Of a stretch of DNA of 64,000 bases, positions 1-12,280 are shown piece after piece. Numbering within the stretch: position 1 is the stretch's first letter; every line of letters begins with the position of its first letter. Source of the stretch: Limnoperna fortunei (Eukaryota; Mollusca; Bivalvia; Mytilida; Modiolidae); the NCBI GenBank assembly GCA_944474755.1, contig OX104125.1, positions 46,139,599-46,203,598 on the forward strand, written 5' to 3'. The position numbers were made by a program, and so were the translations under genes. The notes under the pieces are model-generated. The model did not search any database and had not been told where the DNA came from. It saw only the letters and a program-made list of their open reading frames with translations.

Positions 1-224
1 TATCCTTTAAGTGTTCCATAAAACATGATATGGCATGCACTGAGCTGCCATAATTGTTTAATGTTTACTGCTTAATGCAGTTTAATTGCCATGATGACGT
101 AGAAAACTATCGACATTTCCGTCACGTTCCGTGATTACACCCCTCTGTAGCACCTGGTTCCGTAAAGGTCCTGACCATTCGATCTTTATAAGTATTCATA
201 GAAATTTTAAGACCGCGTCCTCCT

Positions 225-560
225 TTCATTGCGTTTGAGGCAAACAGCAGCATCGTTTCATCACGTTCAAGGCAAGTAGTATCCTCGCTTCATCGCCTTT
301 GAAGCAAGCAGTATCCTCGCTTCATTGAGTTTGGGGCAAGCAGTATCCTCATTTCATCACTCTTGGGGCAAGCAGTAGCCTCATTTCATCGCGTTTGAGG
401 CAAGAAGTTGACTTATTTAATTTTTTCAAGGCAAGCAGTATCCTTGCTTCATCGCCTTTGAGACAAGCAGTATCCTCGCTTCATTGCGTTAAGGGTTTTA
501 GCAGTATCCTCGTTTTATCACGTTTGGGGCAAGCAGTAGCCTCGTTTTATCGCGTTTGAG
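225..560. repeat. Degenerate ~40-bp minisatellite, about 8 units
   Basis: The unit contains GGCAAGCAGTATCCTCGCTT followed by a CATCGCGTTTGAG-like string. It recurs about every 40 bp with point changes and small indels. No coding frame runs through it. Confidence 0.85.
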
Positions 561-576
561 TCAGGAAATACTATAC

Positions 577-714
577 AAATACAGCCTTTCTCGTAGTCAA
601 TACAAGTTTATATCGACTGAGAGATGTATATCGACCGAGGACGTAGTCCGAGGTCGATATACAACTCGAGGTCGATATATATAACTTGTATTGATTAAGA
701 GAAATGCTGTATTT
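577..714. repeat. Foldback palindrome
   Basis: The left arm starts AAATACAGCCTTTCTCGTAG and is matched in reverse complement by the right arm ending at 714. The arms also hold three TATCGAC/GTCGATA strings around the centre near 645. About 60 bp per arm can pair with some mismatches. Confidence 0.75.
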
Positions 715-727
715 TTTATATTATTAA

Positions 728-1069
728 TTGATAATTTTGCTGTATTTTAATTTGTCACACACACAAAAAAAATATAAATATAAATAAAAATAAATAAAAA
801 CAAAAATCTCATTCTTATTTAAGGGTGCAAACCTTTTGTTTTCAACACTGTCCATTGTTTATTGTTTTGTTGCAGCACATGATTGATAACTGGATGTAAA
901 ATATGATTGGCTGATTGCGAAACGTCATACAATTTTTGGAATTTTATGTTCTATTTTTAGTAACCGTGCAATCCGCAAAAGTCAATCTGCAATAAATCAG
1001 TCAATCCGCCAAAATACAAAATGTCAAGTGGTAGACTTTGGACAAATTAAAATACAGCAAAATTATCAA
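728..1069. mobile_element. MITE-like element bounded by 29-bp inverted repeats
   Basis: The strings at 728-756 and 1041-1069 are exact reverse complements; the left one starts TTGATAATTTTGCTGTATTT. Similarity continues weakly outward into AT-rich flanks. The interior has no coding capacity. The family is not recognised, and a short non-autonomous DNA transposon is the simplest reading. Confidence 0.55.
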
Positions 1070-2099
1070 ATAATAATATATACGCATATTAAACCGTTAT
1101 CTAAGAAATAAGTAAAGCAATTCAGAAGATAGTGAAGCGTCATTAAAAGTGCAAAAACCAAGGAAAAAATTACAACAGCCATGGGCAAAATTTTAAAAGC
1201 AAGGGTAAAATTTCAAAGCCATAGGTAACATAAAACTCTACATTTTTTCTAGTTTTCTAATCTTTTATACGCAATTGCTGTATAATGATGTGCTTCTGCG
1301 GCGTGCATTTATAGCAGGTTTGGGGTCAATTGTATTATTACAGAATCGGCATATATTTAAATTCTATCAAGGATCAATGTAATAAACCAAGAACCATTAA
1401 AGTGAAGACCTCAATCAATCCGTCATTGCATCGTTCTGGTATAAAGTTAGGCCTGGAGATACGCAATAAATGAATAAATATACTATTTAATTTGCAAATA
1501 CAGGGTTGTATAGCAGCATAACAATTTATTTATATGTTAGCCCGAAGCAACAAAGGCTTACAGTTGAATTGAAAGGGACAAAATGTAAAGCTTACAAACT
1601 GGATGAATTCTCGATGGAATTTGTCTTTATACAACTCATTTATGTTCTTGTAGAGAGGCTTTTACATATAAAGGTCGGACTACAATGCTATATTAGATCA
1701 TCAATATTAAAGCAGAAGCGTCAGTTTAAGATTCCTTATAAGGTAGTTGGTTAGTCATATTGTACTGTTCACGAGCTTGTCAATAATTATTATGCGAGTT
1801 CGAATCGTCTTGTGAACAGGGTGCAATTGATTCAATCCTTAATTCACTTACTGCTGAAGGTCGGGATTGTAACCAGATACTTCGGCGTTCCCCCCCCCCA
1901 AAAAAAAAAAAACTGGATTCCATGATGTAAATGAAGTATAACTGAAAGAGGCATTAAGGCCCATAAAAAACGCCACAAGAAAGAAACTCATAATGATTTT
2001 TTTTAGATTTTAGAAGATGTATTTGGGATAAAGATTTTAAGATAACAAATAAAGATATTCACTAAAATAGTTTTGATTGAACAAAATGCAGTCCATTGC

Positions 2100-2386
2100 T
2101 TAGGTACAGGCCGTTTAACTTGAAGGGGGAGGGGCCGTGGTTTTTTGTTTTGGTAAGAAAATGTTTTTCCGCGCGGAAAAAATATTAATTTTTTTAATTC
2201 GTCGCGACAGAATATTTTTTTCATTATTAGCATTATTTTATATAGCAGAAATCCTTCTTCAGAATATTTTTTTTCTTACCCTCTGCTTCCAAAATATTTT
2301 TTTCATCAAAAATCATTTTCAAAATATTTTTTTAGGAAAAAACCAAGGCCCCCCCCCCCCCTGCAAGTTAAATGGTCGGTCCCTTA
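2100..2386 (+). mobile_element. Harbinger-type MITE, copy 1
   Basis: A 281-bp element at 2103-2383 is flanked by TTA on both sides (2100-2102 and 2384-2386). Its ends are inverted repeats containing the string CCGTTTAACTTG and its complement. The interior has repeated AATATTTTTTT strings and no transposase. Two other copies share the same ends and a TWA target duplication, which is typical of the PIF/Harbinger superfamily. Confidence 0.75.
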
Positions 2387-2540
2387 GAGATTGGTTAATG
2401 AGTCAGTTTATCACAGTTAAGAATACTTCCGGTTACCTTTAAGTTAGTACCGCGTGCAATGAGCACCTCGAGCTGTCAACATTCTCTGCATCTCCTTGAC
2501 AAAGAGTCAATCAATTTTCATACTTTTATATGTGGAATTT

Positions 2541-2870
2541 TTCTCCATTTCTGTTCCAACATTTAACGGAGCTGATCGAGGGTCTGAGGAGGAGGTTGAT
2601 GCTGGCGCATACGTTATCCTGCTGGTCCCACAAGTGTTCAATCGGATGATTTGGAAGGCAATGGTACCACATTGATGTTGTTCTGCTCAAGATAGTCTTA
2701 TTAAGCGCGCTGTGTGAGTGCTGGCATTATCATCGAGGAACAACTCCGTCTGTCCCTCTGAGTATTATATGAGCGTGGCAATTTCTACCTCTTTACCTTT
2801 GAACAGTTAAATTGCTTGGACCTTGTACCAGTTAAATCATTCCAGTGTCGGTTACACAGATTCTCCCATC
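2541..2870 (-). pseudogene. Decayed Tc1/mariner transposase fragment
   Basis: On the minus strand, broken frames give peptides typical of the C-terminal half of Tc1/mariner transposases. A DDNASTHTAR string lies near 2700-2740 and corresponds to the second catalytic Asp region. A NHPIEHLWDQ string lies near 2620-2660 and corresponds to the region around the third catalytic Asp (usually NPIEHLWD). Stop codons and at least two frame changes separate the pieces. Terminal inverted repeats were not identified. The call rests on two motifs in the right order and spacing. Confidence 0.65.
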
Positions 2871-3239
2871 CCGTCTTTTAATGTTGTGCACTGGTTTACG
2901 TTTTCTGTTCGTGCAATCTCACTTAGCGGCTGATAACTTTTCTTGAGAAGCAAGGTTCAATCTTGGAGAAGCAGTCTTTAAACGTTATGACGAGTTTAGG
3001 TTTAAACCTCGTCATTTTATACAATATAACGTAGCGGTTGAATAAACCACAAAGTTTACGTGAAAAACGTTAGCCAAATTTCAAGGCGAGATAATGACGT
3101 GCACATTTAGAGTCACCGTGCTCAATTACGAGAGAGCCAATACAAACGAAAAGACAACTTACCTGATTAAATTGTCCATTTCAATGCAGCCCGTAAAAGA
3201 CTTATAGGTTCTTTCATACGTTTTTGGGAAAGACCGGTT

Positions 3240-3338
3240 GATCTTTCACGAGTGATAGAAATTTTTATGTCTTTTCGCGAGTGGAGCGCAGCGAAACGAT
3301 CCAAAAGACGTAAAAATTTCTATCACGAGTGAAAGATC
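3240..3338. repeat. Foldback palindrome, 36-bp arms
   Basis: The arms at 3240-3275 and 3303-3338 pair with three mismatches around a 27-bp loop. The left arm starts GATCTTTCACGAGTGATAG. Confidence 0.8.
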
Positions 3339-3485
3339 ACACGGACTTTCGCAAAAACGCATGTAAGTACCTATTTCTTCCGTAAACCAACAACTTTCAC
3401 ATCGATATAACCTATAGACTCTCCATTGTTTTAGACTCCATTGTCTCTGACGTCCAATCAGAACGCCGGAAACAAGAACGTCACA

Positions 3486-3521
3486 CAAGAACGTTGTTAT
3501 GCTTTCATAGCAACGTTCTTG
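3486..3521. repeat. Short palindrome, 16-bp arms
   Basis: CAAGAACGTTGTTATG at 3486-3501 pairs with CATAGCAACGTTCTTG at 3506-3521, with one mismatch and a 4-bp loop. Confidence 0.8.
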
Positions 3522-4603
3522 TTTCTGTCGTTTTTATTGGATGACACAGCAAATACAGATGTGTGCGCGTGAGCTCATCTGTACCAGAAACCGTCCATTT
3601 ACGGAAGAAATAATTTGCATTTTTGAAATATATATACAAACTCACCAAATGGGACATGTAGGAAAAATGAAATACAATCTATATTACATTGATTAATATT
3701 TAAATATTACGAGCATATTAATGGTTTTTTTTCTTTTTAAAGTCATGTTTGTAAATAAGTTATCTATGGATACAATAGACGTCACTGCGCGTCCTTGGAA
3801 AACGGCAATATTTATAAATTATTCACGGCGGCGAGATTATTACTTTGTTTAAACAACAAAGAAAACAAGACTTAATTAGCACTAATTAGCTTAATTAGGT
3901 TTTATTAAGACTCTTTAACCATGTAACCTGTCCAATCAACTGTAACATCCAATAAATGACATTTCTTCAGCTAAGGTGTTTTTCACAAAAAGTCTGACGG
4001 AAACATGTACTTATTAGTTTAGGAAACTAATCTGATTATAAGTAGAAGTATTCTAAAACTTGTTATTGAGATGACTGATGGTCAGGAGAAGATAGTGTTT
4101 TAACATAATTTTAAAGTTGTTAAAAACGAGCGATATTCATCGTTATTACCGAATTATGATGTTATTCTTCGGAAAATGAACTGAAAAAATGTCAAACGAA
4201 ACGACAAATCAAGATTGTGGCTATCCTCTACTAAATAGCCAATCAGTTGATGCCGTATTCAAAAGTAGTGCTTAAAAGAACCAAAGTAGTTCTACTTTCA
4301 CTCTGTTAATTGATTTGTAACGATATACGAGGATTTGTTGAGTTTAGTTTTTGTAATAAAACAGTTACTGACTGATATTTCTCAACCTCAAAAAAGTTTA
4401 TTCACCATGTCAAGGTCTCTGTGAATATAGCAATTTCTCTGGTTGAGAAATTCGGGTTGCGACCTTTAACAAAGACACTATTTTAGAATATTACATGTGG
4501 TGTGTTGTAAGTAATTCTGATTGGATAAGCCAATCATGTGATTTAAAGAATATTCTGCGCAGTTTTACAACCAAAGCCGTTTCGGATTTATGTTTCTATT
4601 TTA
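3522..4603. other. Non-coding host DNA
   Basis: AT-rich sequence; no gene, RNA or repeat family was recognised. Confidence 0.5.
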
Positions 4604-4892
4604 ACCTATTTATGTTTGTTTGTTTGTTTGAATGGTGTTTTAACGCCACTTTCAGCAATTTTTCAGCTATTTCATGGCGTCCAGTTTTTATTGGGGGAGG
4701 AAGCCGGAGTACCCGGAGAGAACCCCCGACCTGCGATAGGAAAACTGGCAATCCTTGTCAATTAAGATTGGAGTCGAGTACACCCTGCCTGCAGTGAGAA
4801 TCGAACCAGCAATCTCAGTGTTGACAGACCACGTGATCAATAGTAGACGAACTACATTGACCACTCGGCCACCGAGGCCCCACCTATTTATG
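4604..4892 (-). mobile_element. tRNA-derived SINE, full length
   Basis: The element reads on the minus strand. The tRNA-like head (GGCCTCGGTGGCCGAGTGG, with A and B boxes) is at the right end and the (AAAC)n tail, seen as GTTTGTTTG, is at the left. It is flanked by an 11-bp target duplication, ACCTATTTATG, at 4604-4614 and 4882-4892. Confidence 0.9.
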
Positions 4893-7800
4893 ATACGTTA
4901 CTCAAAATAAATTCGTATATATGAAGCATGTTACTAAATATAGATACGGATATTCGTTCCGGTTTGATTTCATTATTCTATCGATAAACATTATGGGCGG
5001 GTGTACATATTGCAATTTCAGATGTGCTTTTCATATGTAATAAAGTTTATATGGACCTTGTATAAAGATATTTACCAACGACGAAGGTCCATTAAAGCGT
5101 ATTGAGCTCTTCAAAAGTCCACAGATGAATAATATAATTCCGTTTACAGATCTGACAATAATTACCTGATCGTTATTGAAAATTTATCTTTTATAGAGAA
5201 GAGCCACAGGAGGTGGACTTTCCTTCCTTTCTTGACATGACCTTTTCCCCGGAAATTACGACGAGCAACTTGACAGGTGTTAAAGAAGAGGTAGGCACTG
5301 CTTACCCGTCCGGAGCACCTGGGTGTACTCATGTTTTTATCCGTTTTTGTTGTTATCGGTTATCTGGTTTCATTTACGAAATCAAGAAATAATTCACTGG
5401 GGGGCACGAATAAATACTGATTTTACCAACGTTTAGTTCCTTATGTCTTATATTTAACCCCGTGCGAAAGCGAGGTTTCAAATATAAGCATAAAGGGCGG
5501 TAAATTCAGTATGTACTCTTGCTCCCAATGAATTATTTCGATTCAAATAGCACATATATATTAATTTTTTAACCACGAAACCTCTAAGAACTGAAGTTTG
5601 TCATTTAGCACCTATATTTGATTGTGACGTCGTTAAAATATTTGAAAACAATTATTATGACGTCGCCATAAAGATTGGTGATCGTATATGAATACTCGTT
5701 TTACACCTGGTGTGGACTCAAAGCGTTTAAGGCACGTAATATTAGACTCTTATAGACAGATGGGGTTTTCTTACAAACAGATTACTAATTACGTTGTATA
5801 TATTGCCTTACGTAACTTTTGCGCTTATATATTAACCTTTCGTCAAAAATCTATTATCGGCCCAGCCAAGATATTCAAACCTTTAATTAAGAATTAACCA
5901 ATAAAATCACCGTAAGCAATTTCCTTATTTGTCACCGAAGTCGTAAAAAGTAATAAAAGAGAGATACATACTCCAATTCAGTAGCTTTGTAATTAGATAG
6001 ACGAAGATTGTTTTCTAAACCTGATTTATTTCCGATGTTGCTAGCCTATTATTTTGGAGAACGATTTGAAGCCTGATAAATTGTTTACCTTCAGGTGGAT
6101 CTATTCAAACCACAGAACTATTTTTATTAGCCGATTTGGCATTGTTTAACGTTAACCCTTTAATTTCTTACATATTAATTAAAAAGTGTTGAAAAAAATC
6201 CAGCAATTTCCGGTGACATTCAGCTAAATATATTACATAGATGTAACTGGCTGCCCCACTGCCAGGGGTAAAGGTAGTTGGTATCTACCCATTGATTACT
6301 GGCGTGCCAACACGGACGTACAAGTTCGAACCGATGAAAACTCAATCTTTAGCACTAATACAGGCAATTCATCAAATAATCGTCAACGATACCAAGCACA
6401 CATTATTTGTCGATCTTGCAATCCCAGTGTTGATAAAAACGCAATAATTAAGACAGAAAGAATAAAGTAACAACATTTCAAAATTGTATAAACATGTAAA
6501 ATCAATGTGTTAAAGATAACTTTTACAGCTTATAGTATAATGTAAACGATGAAATGTTCGAGGGGTAACTTTCACTCTTTCGCAATCAAAAAGAGTATGC
6601 GCTGAATGAACCCTACACGAACAGTTTCGATATTAAGAATGCAACGAAATTTATGTTTAAGTCGCGAATATTACCCCCAAGCGAAAAGATTTGACAGGCA
6701 TATAGCGAAAATAACAACGCCTACAGCATTCCCAAGCAAATTAAAGAATAAAGTATACCAATCGATACAAAGAAAATAAGTCTCAAAGCCTTCGATTTCG
6801 GTGACTTAATATAAAAACATATTGCTTATCGTTTTTAGCCAATAGCCACGAACTATTACGATTCCGCTTTCCAACTCAACAACAGATTTAAAATCGCAAA
6901 AAGTAGCGTGTATTTTTTATTCAAAATATTTATTTACTAAAGAATACATATATCATTAATTGTTGTTTGTTAAAATGTTTAACATGACAATAGGTTAGAT
7001 GTTCAATCTCCACGCAAAGGATTCTGGGTATCCCACGTCAACCACAAACACTTCTGCCACACACAGGTTGACGCGATAAGAGATATCTCTCATGGTGGAT
7101 AAGTTTTGCGTACAAACGTGTATAAATAGACTATATAAAAATAAATAAGAAATTCGTTTTTTCTATTATTTTACAAACGTTATTCTTTGTTTACAAACTG
7201 CACGGGCAGACGACAAATGTCCCGCAGTAAAAGGGGGATGACGTGTGGCAGAGGTTATATCTGGGAACCAGTTATGTTCTTTGTGCTGGAGAGTGATTCA
7301 TGTTCTGTCGGGAAATTCCAATTCCTAACTTATTCCGTATGTTAAGTAACCGTTTCAACACATCTTCATTACATAATAGATTCTCTTCTCAACAGATGCT
7401 ACCAAGCACATCGTTAAGATTATATACATGTATTATCAAATTAAAATGTTAGGTCTTATAAGTTTCCACGTCAAAGCCTCTTGTCAAACACTGGTAACAT
7501 TATTATAAATTTTCATTAATGTCATGTTTTATGTTTATCTAGAACTTAGAAGGTTCCTGGTCTACATCAATCCCGTTTATAACTCTAACATGCCTATCAA
7601 TTAGTTTTCCGGAGTTTCCAGTTTTTTTTGTTTAAGATTTGCTTGAGCGCAATAAGTACGTATAGCATTGTTTGAGTCAATGACTTTTCAATAACATATA
7701 CCTTATTATGAAATTAAAGAGGAAAACTAATATAAAAATAGGTCATTTAATGATACCCCGCCACGTTGCATGCATTGTTTTTAAATTAAAGAGGAAAACT

Positions 7801-8223
7801 AATATAAAAAACCACACCTTGGAAATATAGATAAATTTAATACGTTTTTTTTCAAAAAGTGATGGACAAATACTTCAAACAGAAAAAAATAAGACCACGA
7901 GACTTTGACATTGCACAAGAGTTTGAATTTGAAAAGCTTCCTCAACCACTGGGCCAATACCTTTGCTGGTAGACTGTGAGTCTCAGAGGATTTTGAAAGT
8001 TTGATTTTAACAATTATAGAACATTTTAATTATTTGAATGTTACATTTGAATGCTAGTCTCCGAGGATATCACCAGTCCGGAACTGACAAGAATATTATT
8101 GATTCTTTCAGCGATGTAGTCATTGTCTTAATTTACTCCAGTTAAATTTTGAAATAATATCAATTCTAATGTTTCTCGTTTTTGTAAAGTTAGAGTATAA
8201 AAAAAGTTAAAAAGAGTATAAAG
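4893..8223. other. Non-coding host DNA with one repeat copy
   Basis: No gene was recognised. A diverged SINE head may lie near 6240-6345 (GGTAGTTGGTATCTACCC and a B-box-like GTTCGAACC). The ~290-bp repeat family has a copy at 7004-7295. A 27-bp string (AAATTAAAGAGGAAAACTAA and following) occurs twice, near 7712 and 7781. Confidence 0.5.
7004..7295 (+). repeat. ~290-bp interspersed repeat family, copy 1
   Basis: It begins with CAATCTCCACGCAAAGGATT and ends near GTGCTGGAGAGTG. The interior contains GAGATATCTCTC, a GGCAGACGACAAATG string, and CTCTGCC-type strings that recur in inverse orientation near the other end. Further copies lie near 19.2, 20.3, 24.2, 42.0 and 50.1 kb. No coding capacity is seen; it is probably a non-autonomous transposon. 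Confidence 0.7.
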
Positions 8224-8510
8224 CGTTTTTATAGTTTTGTTTGTTTGTTTGATGATGTTTAACGCCACTTTCAGCAATTTTTCAGCTATATAATGGCGTC
8301 CAGTTTTTATTGGGGGAGGAAGTCGGAGTACCCGGAGAAAACCCCCGACCTGCGGTAGGAAAACTGGCAATCCTTGTCAATTAAGATTGGAGTCGAGTAC
8401 ACCCTGCCTGCAGTAAGAATCGAACCCGCAATCTCAGAATTGACAGACCACGTGATCAATAGTATATGAACTACCTGGAACACTAGGCCACCGAGGCCCC
8501 CCGTTTTTAT
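8224..8510 (-). mobile_element. tRNA-derived SINE, full length
   Basis: Same family as the copy at 4604, with head at the right and tail at the left. It is flanked by the 9-bp duplication CGTTTTTAT at 8224-8232 and 8502-8510. Confidence 0.88.
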
Positions 8511-8667
8511 TGTTTGATTTTATCAGTCGTAGAACATTTTCATTATTTGAATGTTACATGGTTTTTTAGGGTTTTAGCGCTACGAATGAGCCTTGATTAG
8601 ACAAAACGGGCGTCTGACGAAGTAAACTTTTTTTCATGTTTGATTACAGTTACCTTCAAAGGAATTA

Positions 8668-8885
8668 AAGGGCCTTCGAGGCCGAGTGTTTAAGGTAGTT
8701 AGTCTACTATTGATGTGCCTGTCTACTATTGATTACGTGAATGTCAACACTAACGTTGCAGGTTGTGTTTCACTTCGGACAAGGTGTGCCCGACTCCTAC
8801 CTTAATAACAAGTATTTTTAGTTTTCCTACCGATGGTCGGGGTGTTCTCCAAGTACTTGGGCTAAGGTCTGTCTGACCCCAATTT
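8668..8885 (+). mobile_element. Diverged tRNA-derived SINE
   Basis: The head GGGCCTTCGAGGCCGAGTG, an internal GTGCCCGACTCC string and a GGTCGGGGTGTTCTCC core are recognisable. The 3' tail is lost. Confidence 0.6.
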
Positions 8886-9532
8886 TAAGTGGTTAGGAAC
8901 GTTACCGTTTTGCGTGGAAGAAAACACTAATTCAATTTTTTAAGATTTTTTGCTAATTTTTTTCATGCTTTTGAACGTGCATAGCTCTTTTACCTTAAGT
9001 TTAACTTGACCGACACTTTATCTATCCAGAATCGCACATGACAGGTCCACGTTCTCTCAAATGCTATCCCGCTCTAAAAGTAACACATACAGTGAAGACA
9101 ATCTTTATATGTCATGTAGTAAATGTAACATATACCAAACACCATTAAAATGACTAAATAAAGACTTATTATCCAATATATACACCTTTCAGAAAGTAAA
9201 TCAGTTAAGAAAATCTATGTTGAAATTTTCAATATACACCAAGTTGAACAGGACTATTTAAGTTTAGGTAATACGGTGTTGTATGTGTGTTTGGCATTGT
9301 TTAGTGTATCGACACCTAAATATGTTGTCTAGTTCCGTTAAATTTGTCCGATTATTACACCTATTTACTGCCTCTAAGAATATGTTGAGCATATATGATT
9401 ATCTTTGTATTTGGAATACAATTAAATAATATGGGATTATTGTATGAATATTGTGGAATATTACACCAGGTAGAATGTTTTATTGCACGTTCTTGCGAGT
9501 GCAATCTATTTTACGAGAGATAATATTCTTTT

Positions 9533-9785
9533 CTGTTTGTTTGAATGGTGTTTAACGCCACTTTTAGCAATTTTTCAGCTATTATCATGGCGTCAAGCTT
9601 TTATTGGAGAGGAAGCCGGAGTACCCGGAGAAAACTCCGATCTTCGGTAGGAAAACTGGCAATCCTTACCAATTAAGATTGGAGTCGAGTGCACCATGTC
9701 CGCAGTGAGACTCAAACCCGCAACCTCAGTGTTGACAGACCACATCATCAATTGTAGACGAACTACCTTAACCACTCGACCAGAG
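9533..9785 (-). mobile_element. tRNA-derived SINE
   Basis: The tail-side GTTTGTTTGAATGGTG, the conserved core and a tRNA-like head (B box seen as CAAACCCGCAAC in complement) are all present with modest divergence. Confidence 0.85.
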
Positions 9786-11880
9786 GATCCAAATGGGATA
9801 ATAATCCCCAATATTCATGCAATAACCAATTTATTGTATAGCTATGCATTGATTTAAATGAAAAGTGCACTTTGTTTTCGATGACGTCGTGAATTTTGAA
9901 GTATATTTGCACTAGTGAAATATGCATATTACTTTTAATAGGAAATATTATCTCGCTATACAATAAATATTTTAAAGATGATTTAAACCCATCCGAGTCA
10001 AAGCATAAAAATAAAGGAACACGTTTTTAAGAACAAAATACAAATGTACATAATGTTCTATCGTTATACAGTATTCGATATTCTGATCGGTATGAACCTC
10101 ATTTTTGCGTTACAGCGACTGCTTTAAAAAGTCGCACACATGCGGTAAGACTTAAATTACTAAGATTTAAAAGAGCCCGTTTACGTGGATTTAAAAATAT
10201 TAAAATTGAATATTTGAGGATAAAATATAATAAAAGGTCTTGTTTTCAAAATTCTTATTTATTTTACACGCTAAAAATGTTTTTAATCTACCACTACATT
10301 ACCTGCTGCAAAATAAAAATAATGCATAATTAAATGTCTTCCTGTGTATGTTTCTGAAGGTTTTCTTATTTTACAAGAATTCGGAAATTACTGAACAATA
10401 ATGATACATCAGATATATAGAACGAAACCTGATCGTTTTCGAAATACAATGATTAAATGTTACAAGTTAAAAACCGACCAAGTATAAAGAAACATCACGG
10501 CGTGTTCATTAGTAAATGCATGCGATTATTGTTGTCAGCAGGGCTTCTGGTAGCTATAACAGTTGTAGATGAGAATCTTTTAGTAAATTTGTGTTAATTA
10601 AATAAATTAAAACGTTATTGGGATGTCGACACCAGCGTATTCTAATTGGAGAGCTGGAGATCATCTATTATATAAGTGATTGGGAGACGAAAATCAATAA
10701 AATTAAAACGGGTACTTCTGCACTTAGTTTGAGCATTACGACGATTGATAAATGATTGGACTGAAATCAGAATAATGATATACAATCTGTTTAGATCTTA
10801 AAGCAATCATTTTCAGTTAAGGATAAAGCCCAGCCCACCTTCTCCGAAATTATAGCCTCGATCTGACACACCGCTGACCAGTACGTAGTATACTGCTAAT
10901 TACCTAGACCGCTCAGCCACAGGTATTAAATTTTAAATTCACTGGGAGGGGGATAATTTAGTATGTATGGGGTAACATGAGTGGATGTGAATCAACAATC
11001 TATTAAAAATATATGTATAGGTTTCAGACGTCGGCAGGGTGTGCTCGACTCCAAAAACTAAAAAAAATAAAAGCACATATGCCTTACCTTACCTGTTGTT
11101 TACTTACGTTAATCTTTTCTGTTTTATTTTAGGATAGTTAATTCTTGTTTACTGCTTATATTGTCTTAGTTGAGTGATATAATAGTTGCTTAATGTCAAG
11201 GGTTAACTTGTTGTTTTCGTATTAAATGTAGCTGAAATACTGCTTGCTTGACGTAAACAATCTTACGGTCAATCATAAACAATAATACGTCATCTACTGT
11301 ATAATCGTAGTAATGTTAGATTAATAACTTTTTTGTGATTTAAACATATACATGCCAATCCTATACTGACAAAAGTGGTAGATGAAGTCTGAATGGGTTT
11401 GCCTCTACGGGTTTTTTTTTCGGAGAACTCAAACTTGTGCATTTGGATTTGGTAGGAAAACTATCTACTGATAGCCCGTTTCATTCCCCTGTATAATATG
11501 TGCCCCAATAATCAAGAAGGAAATTGACATTGAATGATAGAAGTTTGTTGTTACAACTAACGTAAACTAAAATAAATGTTGATGAAAATATTCTGTATTT
11601 AATTTGGGAAAGCGTTAGAGAATTGCCTTAATTTAGAAGACTATAGACAGACCCGAAAATCGGTAATATACCTCGTAAATGCATGTAAATATATTTATTG
11701 TAAAATACAATACATTCACTTAAAACATGAGTAGCAATGATGAAGTTGACTATATATGGATTCTTCCGCAAACAACAAGTGAGAACACTAAAAGTTTGTG
11801 AATTGCAAATAATATTTGACTACTTGTAAAATATTGTTTTTGTTATTTCTTTTCATAATATTGAATTTAAAACATAAGAA
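9786..11880. other. Non-coding host DNA
   Basis: No gene was recognised. Fragments resembling a SINE head (GACCGCTCAGCCACAGG near 10,908) and its internal part (GGCAGGGTGTGCTCGACTCC near 11,034) lie here but are heavily eroded. Confidence 0.5.
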
Positions 11881-12014
11881 TTGTTTTAAATTGTTGGTTA
11901 GATTATTGGATACCGACGACTTTGAGTGGGTTTACACTGTACATTCGCGGTTTATTGGCGTAAACCGACCCAAAGTCGTCTATATCCAATAATCTAACCA
12001 GCAATTGAAAACAA
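11881..12014. repeat. Foldback palindrome, 54-bp arms
   Basis: The arms at 11881-11934 and 11961-12014 pair with few mismatches; the inner part carries GACGACTTTG and CAAAGTCGTC. The right end stops 5 bp before the target duplication of the adjacent MITE. Confidence 0.85.
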
Positions 12015-12018
12015 TCCT

Positions 12019-12280
12019 TAAGGGACCGAGCATTTAACTTGCAGGGGGGGGGTCCTTGGTTTTTTCCTAAAAAAATATTTTGAAAATGATTTTTGATTAA
12101 AAAAATATTTTGGAAGCAGAGGGTAAGAAAAAAAAATATTCTGAAGAAGGATTTCTGCTATATAAAATAATGCTAATAATGAAAAAAAATATTCTGTCGC
12201 GATGCCTTCAAAAATTAAATATTTTCTGACCAAAACAAAAAACCAAGCCCCCCTCCTCAAGTTAAATGGTCCGTCCCTAA
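12019..12280 (-). mobile_element. Harbinger-type MITE, copy 2
   Basis: A 256-bp element at 12022-12277 lies in the opposite orientation to copies 1 and 3. It is flanked by TAA on both sides, the complement of the TTA seen at the other copies, as expected for a TWA target. The ends are GGGACCGAGCATTTAACTTG and its near-complement. Confidence 0.8.

Larger units (their letters stand above)
1..2099. other. Gene-free AT-rich host DNA with satellites and foldbacks
   Basis: No exon or gene is recognised here. The stretch holds a degenerate minisatellite (about 225-560), a foldback (577-714), a pair of 29-bp inverted repeats (728-756 and 1041-1069) and a C-run followed by an A-run near 1890-1912. 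Short open frames are interrupted and show no family motif. Confidence 0.6.
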
